Of a stretch of DNA of 64,000 nucleotides, positions 60,734 to 64,000 are shown in pieces (the first letter of the stretch is position 1; the number at the start of each line of letters is the position of its first letter). Location: assembly GCA_963827085.1 (NCBI GenBank), contig CAWGZY010000005.1:310001-374000 (forward strand), read 5' to 3'. Under the pieces are notes generated by a model. That model was given only the letters and a program-made list of their open reading frames with translations, was not told the DNA's origin and searched no databases. The translations under genes and the position numbers were made by a program. The stretch comes from JAGVPT01 sp963827085. GTDB lineage: Bacteria > Bacteroidota > Ignavibacteria > UBA10030 > UBA8401.

Positions 60734-62071
60734 ATGAATGACATTGAAAAAAATCAAGAATATCCGCCAACGGCAAAATCGGATGAACTCTACGCACGGG
60801 CTCTCGGACTGATTCCCGCAGCGACGCAAACGCTCGCAAAAGGCCCGGGCCAATATGTTAAAGGCGTTGCGCCGAAATACCTGAAGCGCGGCAAAGGTTC
60901 GCATGTATGGGATGTGGACGGCAACGAATATATCGATTACACCATGGGTGTGGGGCCGCTGTCTCTCGGATATAGTTACGATGCCGTCGATGCCGCAATA
61001 GAGAAGCAATTGAAAGACGGTATTACGTTTTCGTTGATGCATCCGTTGGAAGTAGAGGTGGCAGAATTGATCCGCGATGTAGTCCCCAACGCCGAGTCGG
61101 TTCGCTTCAGCAAGACCGGATGCGATGTAACGACAGCCGCCGTCAGGCTTGCGCGCGCGTACACAGGACGCGAAAAAGTGTTGTGCTGCGGGTATCATGG
61201 CTGGCACGATTGGTACATCGCAGTGACTGACCGCAACAAAGGGATCCCGCAAGCTTCTCGGGATCTCACATACACATTCGCCTATAACGACATCCAATCG
61301 GTCATTGATTCGATTGACGACGAGACAGCCTGTATCATTCTCGAGCCGATCGTGTTCGAGGCGCCCAAGGAGAATTTTCTTCACAAGCTGAAAGAAATCT
61401 GCCGGCGGAATGGAACGCTGCTCATTTTCGATGAAATGTGGAGCGGCTTCCGCCTCGCACTGGGCGGTGCGCAGGAATATTTCGGAGTGAAAGCGGACCT
61501 TGCATGTTTTTCGAAAGCGGTCGCAAACGGCATGCCCCTTTCCATTCTCACCGGGCGGAAAGAAGTTATGCAATTGCTCGAAAAGGAAGTGTTCTTTTTC
61601 ACGACATTCGGCGGCGAAGCGCTTTCCCTCGCGGCGGCAAAAGCAACGATTGAAGAATTGCGAGACAAAAAGGTTCCCGAATATCTCGACCGGATCGGCA
61701 CGACTATCAAAGAAAAATACAACAACATCGCTGCGGGGCTCGGGATGAATTACACGAGATGTTCCGGCTTCGGCTGCCGCACTATCGTCACGTTTGATGC
61801 GAGTGCCGGGAATCCTCTAGAAATAAAATCTCTTGTTCAACAGGAATTGATCAAACGCGGAATACTGTGGGGTGGATTTCATACAATGAGCTATTCACAT
61901 TCGGACGCTGAAATCGATTATACAATATCCGCGTACAGGAAAATCCTGCCCATGGTAAAAGAAGCGATAGCCGAAAATACTGTGCGTCAACGATTGCATG
62001 GCGAACCGGTAGAGCCGGTGTTTCGTAAAACAAGCACCTTCAATATGAAACCGAAAAAGGTCCTTAAATGA
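60734..62071 (+). CDS. Class III PLP aminotransferase, glutamate-1-semialdehyde aminomutase type
   Basis: The 445-residue product is a fold-type I PLP enzyme of the glutamate-1-semialdehyde aminomutase branch. Visible are LKRGKGSHVWDVDGNEYIDY, FSKTGCDVTTAAVRLARAYTGREKV, the metal/PLP acidic motif LIFDEMWSGFRLALGG and the Schiff-base lysine K261 (CFSKAVANGMPLSI). Members of this branch in sugar clusters transfer amino groups to or within unusual sugars. The context (transketolase, dehydrogenase, NeuB) argues against haem synthesis. It overlaps the dehydrogenase gene as ATGA. Confidence 0.87.
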   Translation: MNDIEKNQEYPPTAKSDELYARALGLIPAATQTLAKGPGQYVKGVAPKYLKRGKGSHVWDVDGNEYIDYTMGVGPLSLGYSYDAVDAAIEKQLKDGITFSLMHPLEVEVAELIRDVVPNAESVRFSKTGCDVTTAAVRLARAYTGREKVLCCGYHGWHDWYIAVTDRNKGIPQASRDLTYTFAYNDIQSVIDSIDDETACIILEPIVFEAPKENFLHKLKEICRRNGTLLIFDEMWSGFRLALGGAQEYFGVKADLACFSKAVANGMPLSILTGRKEVMQLLEKEVFFFTTFGGEALSLAAAKATIEELRDKKVPEYLDRIGTTIKEKYNNIAAGLGMNYTRCSGFGCRTIVTFDASAGNPLEIKSLVQQELIKRGILWGGFHTMSYSHSDAEIDYTISAYRKILPMVKEAIAENTVRQRLHGEPVEPVFRKTSTFNMKPKKVLK

Positions 62072-62886
62072 GCGATCTTTTCTCTCTAAAAGATAAGGTC
62101 GCAATAGTTACAGGCGCTCTCGGATTGCTCGGCAAGCAGCATTGTTTCGCTTTGGCTGAAGCAGGAGCGAATGTTGTTGTTACCGATTTGAACGGAGAGA
62201 AATCCGAAGCTTTCGCCCGTGAACTCGGGCTTGCTACTTCGACTCAACCGATTGGTTTTGGAGCCGACATCACGCAGCGCGCTTCCATCGAGGAATTGAG
62301 GGACCACGTTTACCGAAACCATCGAGCAATCGACATTCTCGTCAATAATGCAGCCGTCAATGATGCGTTCGAAAATCCCATCGCAGCTGCCGAACAATCG
62401 AAGTTCGAGAATTATCCGATTGAACTCTGGCAAAAGTCTCTCGACGTAAATATCACCGGCACATTTCTTTGTTCGCAGGTCATCGGCCGATTGATGGCGA
62501 CCCAGGGGAGAGGGAGCATTATCAATATCGCATCGACGTACGGGATTGTGGGGCCTGACCAATCGTTGTATGCCGGGCCGGATGGCACTCAATCATTCTA
62601 TAAATCGCCTTCCTATCCGACAACGAAAGGGGCTGTCATTGCATTCACAAGATTTCTCGCGACGTATTGGGCAGGAAATGGCGTTCGGGTCAATGCACTT
62701 TCTCCCGGAGGAGTAGAAAATGGGCAGGATAAAAATTTCATTGAAAAGTATTCAACGCGAACCCCTCTGGGCCGCATGGCGCAGCCGACGGACTACAAAG
62801 GGGCACTGGTATTTTTAGCAAGCGACGCTTCAAGTTATATGACAGGGGCAAATCTCATTATCGATGGCGGGTGGACGGCATGGTAA
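62068..62886 (+). CDS. Short-chain dehydrogenase/reductase
   Basis: The 272-residue product has the SDR cofactor motif TGALGLLGKQH with D40-region acid for NAD preference (VVVTDLNG), NNAAVND, the catalytic serine in INIASTYG, the YPTTK (YxxxK) motif and the C-terminal GGVENG/TGANLIIDGGW. It should reduce or oxidise a sugar intermediate. The length is at the upper end of classical SDRs. It shares an operon with the aminotransferase (4-base overlap). Confidence 0.92.
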   Translation: MSDLFSLKDKVAIVTGALGLLGKQHCFALAEAGANVVVTDLNGEKSEAFARELGLATSTQPIGFGADITQRASIEELRDHVYRNHRAIDILVNNAAVNDAFENPIAAAEQSKFENYPIELWQKSLDVNITGTFLCSQVIGRLMATQGRGSIINIASTYGIVGPDQSLYAGPDGTQSFYKSPSYPTTKGAVIAFTRFLATYWAGNGVRVNALSPGGVENGQDKNFIEKYSTRTPLGRMAQPTDYKGALVFLASDASSYMTGANLIIDGGWTAW

Positions 62887-62928
62887 TAACTCATAAATCG
62901 AGACTTCTGAATATTCCAAAAATGCAGA

Positions 62929-62999
62929 TCGCGCAAAGACGCAAAGCCGCAGGATGAATCTAAAGAAAATTCTTTGCGCCTCCGCGGCTTGGCGAGGGA
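62929..62999. repeat. Palindromic 'ctttgcg' intergenic element
   Basis: gcgcaaagacgcaaagccgc (62931-62950) is answered by ctttgcgcctccgcggcttg (62972-62991) as an imperfect inverted repeat. The wording is close to dispersed intergenic elements that I recall from Bacteroidota/Chlorobi-type genomes, and to the fragment near 60670. It lies between the dehydrogenase and the NeuB gene, which helps exclude upstream starts for the latter. Confidence 0.5.
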
Positions 63000-63054
63000 C
63001 AATTTTTCATATGCCTCAAATCATTTTCTCATCATGATCATGAAGGGAATGACT

Positions 63055-63948
63055 ATGCAGAAACCGATAGTCCAAATTGGAAAAAGGATGGTCGGAGAAG
63101 GTGAACCGATTTTTATTATCGCTGAGATTGGGATAAACCATAACGGTTCGCTCGAAATAGCGAAGAAATTGATAGACGGTGCGGTGCTGGCAGGATGCGA
63201 CGCGGTGAAATTCCAAAAGCGAACGCCCGAGTTATGCGTTCCAAAAGAGCAACAGGATGTCATGCGAGATACTCCGTGGGGACGGGTGACGTATCTCGAG
63301 TATCGATACATGGTCGAATTCGGCGAGATTGAATACGGCGAGATCGACCGCCACTGCAGGGAACGAGGAATTGTCTGGTTCGCATCATGCTGGGACGAAG
63401 AATCGGTGAATTTTATGGAAAAATTCAACCCTGTTTGTTACAAAGTTTCATCGGCTTCGTTGACGGATATAGAGCTGCTGCAGAAGAAACGGAGGACCGG
63501 TAAACCTCTCATCATATCGACAGGCATGTCCACGGAAAACGAAATTGATGCTGCGGTGTCCGTTCTTGGCCGTCAAAATATACTTATTGCACATTCGACG
63601 TCGACCTATCCATGCCCGGCTGAGGAGTTGAACCTGCGGATGATTCAAACACTCAAGCAAAAATTTCCGGAATGCCCTATTGGATATTCCGGCCACGAAA
63701 CCGGGCTTGCTCCTACGTGGGCTGCCGTGGCGATGGGCGCTACGTTTGTGGAGCGTCATGTTACTCTGGACCGGGCCATGTGGGGAAGCGATCAGGCGGC
63801 ATCGGTCGAGATCGGCGGGTTGATCCGGCTTGTACAGAATATACGCGATATAGAAAAAGCCGTTGGCGATGGGATCAAGAAAGTGTATGAAAGCGAGCTC
63901 GGTCCCCGAAAGCGGCTCCGCCAGATCCGTGAAAAAGTGACGGTATGA
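63055..63948 (+). CDS. neuB: NeuB-type sialic/nonulosonic acid synthase without SAF domain
   Basis: NeuB enzymes condense phosphoenolpyruvate with an aldose to form a nine-carbon (or similar) keto acid. The 297-residue product has the TIM-barrel signature (FIIAEIGINHNGSLEIAKKLID in pieces, GCDAVKFQKR, PLIISTGMST, YPCPAEELNLRMI, IGYSGHETGL, FVERHVTLDRAMWGSDQAAS). It ends after the barrel (GPRKRLRQIREKVTV) and lacks the C-terminal antifreeze-like SAF domain of standard NeuB (about 340-350 residues). ATG 63055 is chosen because aaggga at 63043-63048 fits; several ATGs upstream are in frame. The substrate is unknown. Confidence 0.88.
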   Translation: MQKPIVQIGKRMVGEGEPIFIIAEIGINHNGSLEIAKKLIDGAVLAGCDAVKFQKRTPELCVPKEQQDVMRDTPWGRVTYLEYRYMVEFGEIEYGEIDRHCRERGIVWFASCWDEESVNFMEKFNPVCYKVSSASLTDIELLQKKRRTGKPLIISTGMSTENEIDAAVSVLGRQNILIAHSTSTYPCPAEELNLRMIQTLKQKFPECPIGYSGHETGLAPTWAAVAMGATFVERHVTLDRAMWGSDQAASVEIGGLIRLVQNIRDIEKAVGDGIKKVYESELGPRKRLRQIREKVTV

Positions 63949-64000
63949 AAACTTGCGACCGCACCCTTTTTCCATCCCCTGGAGGGAAACATAATCAAGC
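63949..64000 (+). other. Window end with ribosome site of a further gene
   Basis: The last bases include ggaggga at 63981-63987, which looks like the Shine-Dalgarno site of another + strand gene whose start lies beyond the window. Nothing of its product is visible. Confidence 0.35.

Overview
The window is a long, almost continuous motility locus of a Gram-negative, flagellated bacterium, followed by a small lipid block and the start of a surface-sugar cluster. The P-ring and L-ring genes flgI, flgH and flgA require an outer membrane. flhF/flhG, an E. coli-type fliM with a CheY-docking peptide, sigma-28, a clear sigma-54 promoter and CsrA/FliW are all present. Strong Shine-Dalgarno sequences are common, which argues against core Bacteroidetes. 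Intergenic palindromes rich in 'ctttgcg' and 'ctctgtg' words resemble those common in the Bacteroidota/Chlorobi/Ignavibacteria assemblage. My best guess is a member of that wider FCB group, with low confidence; no rRNA or tRNA gene is present to settle it.

Layout. 1-342: intergenic DNA with a palindromic element and a candidate sigma-54 promoter. 343-9067: chemotaxis operon (DUF342/FapA-like protein, HEAT-repeat protein, cheR, two cheY, a cheZ-like gene, cheA, cheB, a small unknown gene). 9225-23785: rod, MS-ring, export ATPase and hook genes (51-aa membrane protein, flgB, flgC, small gene, fliE, fliF, fliG, fliH, fliI, two micro-ORFs, fliJ, a motE-like gene, a giant fliK, flgD, a flagellar-operon protein, flgE), closed by an intrinsic terminator. 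23931-34875: flbD, then fliL, fliM, fliN, fliO, fliP, fliQ, fliR, flhB, flhA, flhF, flhG, a small membrane protein and fliA, with a near-consensus sigma-54 promoter before fliL. 34893-39143: regulators (an HDOD protein fused to a sigma region-4-like tail, a second HDOD protein, a frameshifted GAF histidine kinase, an unknown membrane protein). 39140-46708: flgF, flgG, flgA, flgH, flgI, flgJ, flgN, flgK, flgL. 46705-51838: stator set 1, fliW, csrA, stator set 2 and a receiver protein with a degenerate HD-GYP domain.

The strand changes at 52099-55498, which holds an olsB-like and a plsC/olsA-like acyltransferase (probable ornithine-lipid synthesis) followed by a CBS-domain hybrid histidine kinase. 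From 55722 to the end the + strand carries a flippase-like membrane protein, a GT-B-like transferase, a SpsF-type cytidylyltransferase, transketolase split into two subunits, a class III (glutamate-1-semialdehyde type) aminotransferase, a short-chain dehydrogenase and a truncated NeuB-type synthase. This looks like synthesis of an activated nonulosonate-like sugar for a surface glycan, possibly for flagellin, but no flagellin gene is in the window.

The genes form a nearly complete basal body, hook, export gate, motor and chemotaxis core. Not seen are fliC, fliD, fliS, flgM, cheW and any chemoreceptor. Most neighbours overlap by ATGA or GTGA, so translational coupling is pervasive. The items most worth a second look are the HDOD-sigma4 fusion beside fliA, the 1092-bp direct duplication inside fliK, the homopolymer frameshift in the kinase, the degenerate HD-GYP domain, several conserved-looking micro-genes inside flagellar operons, and the split-transketolase sugar cluster.
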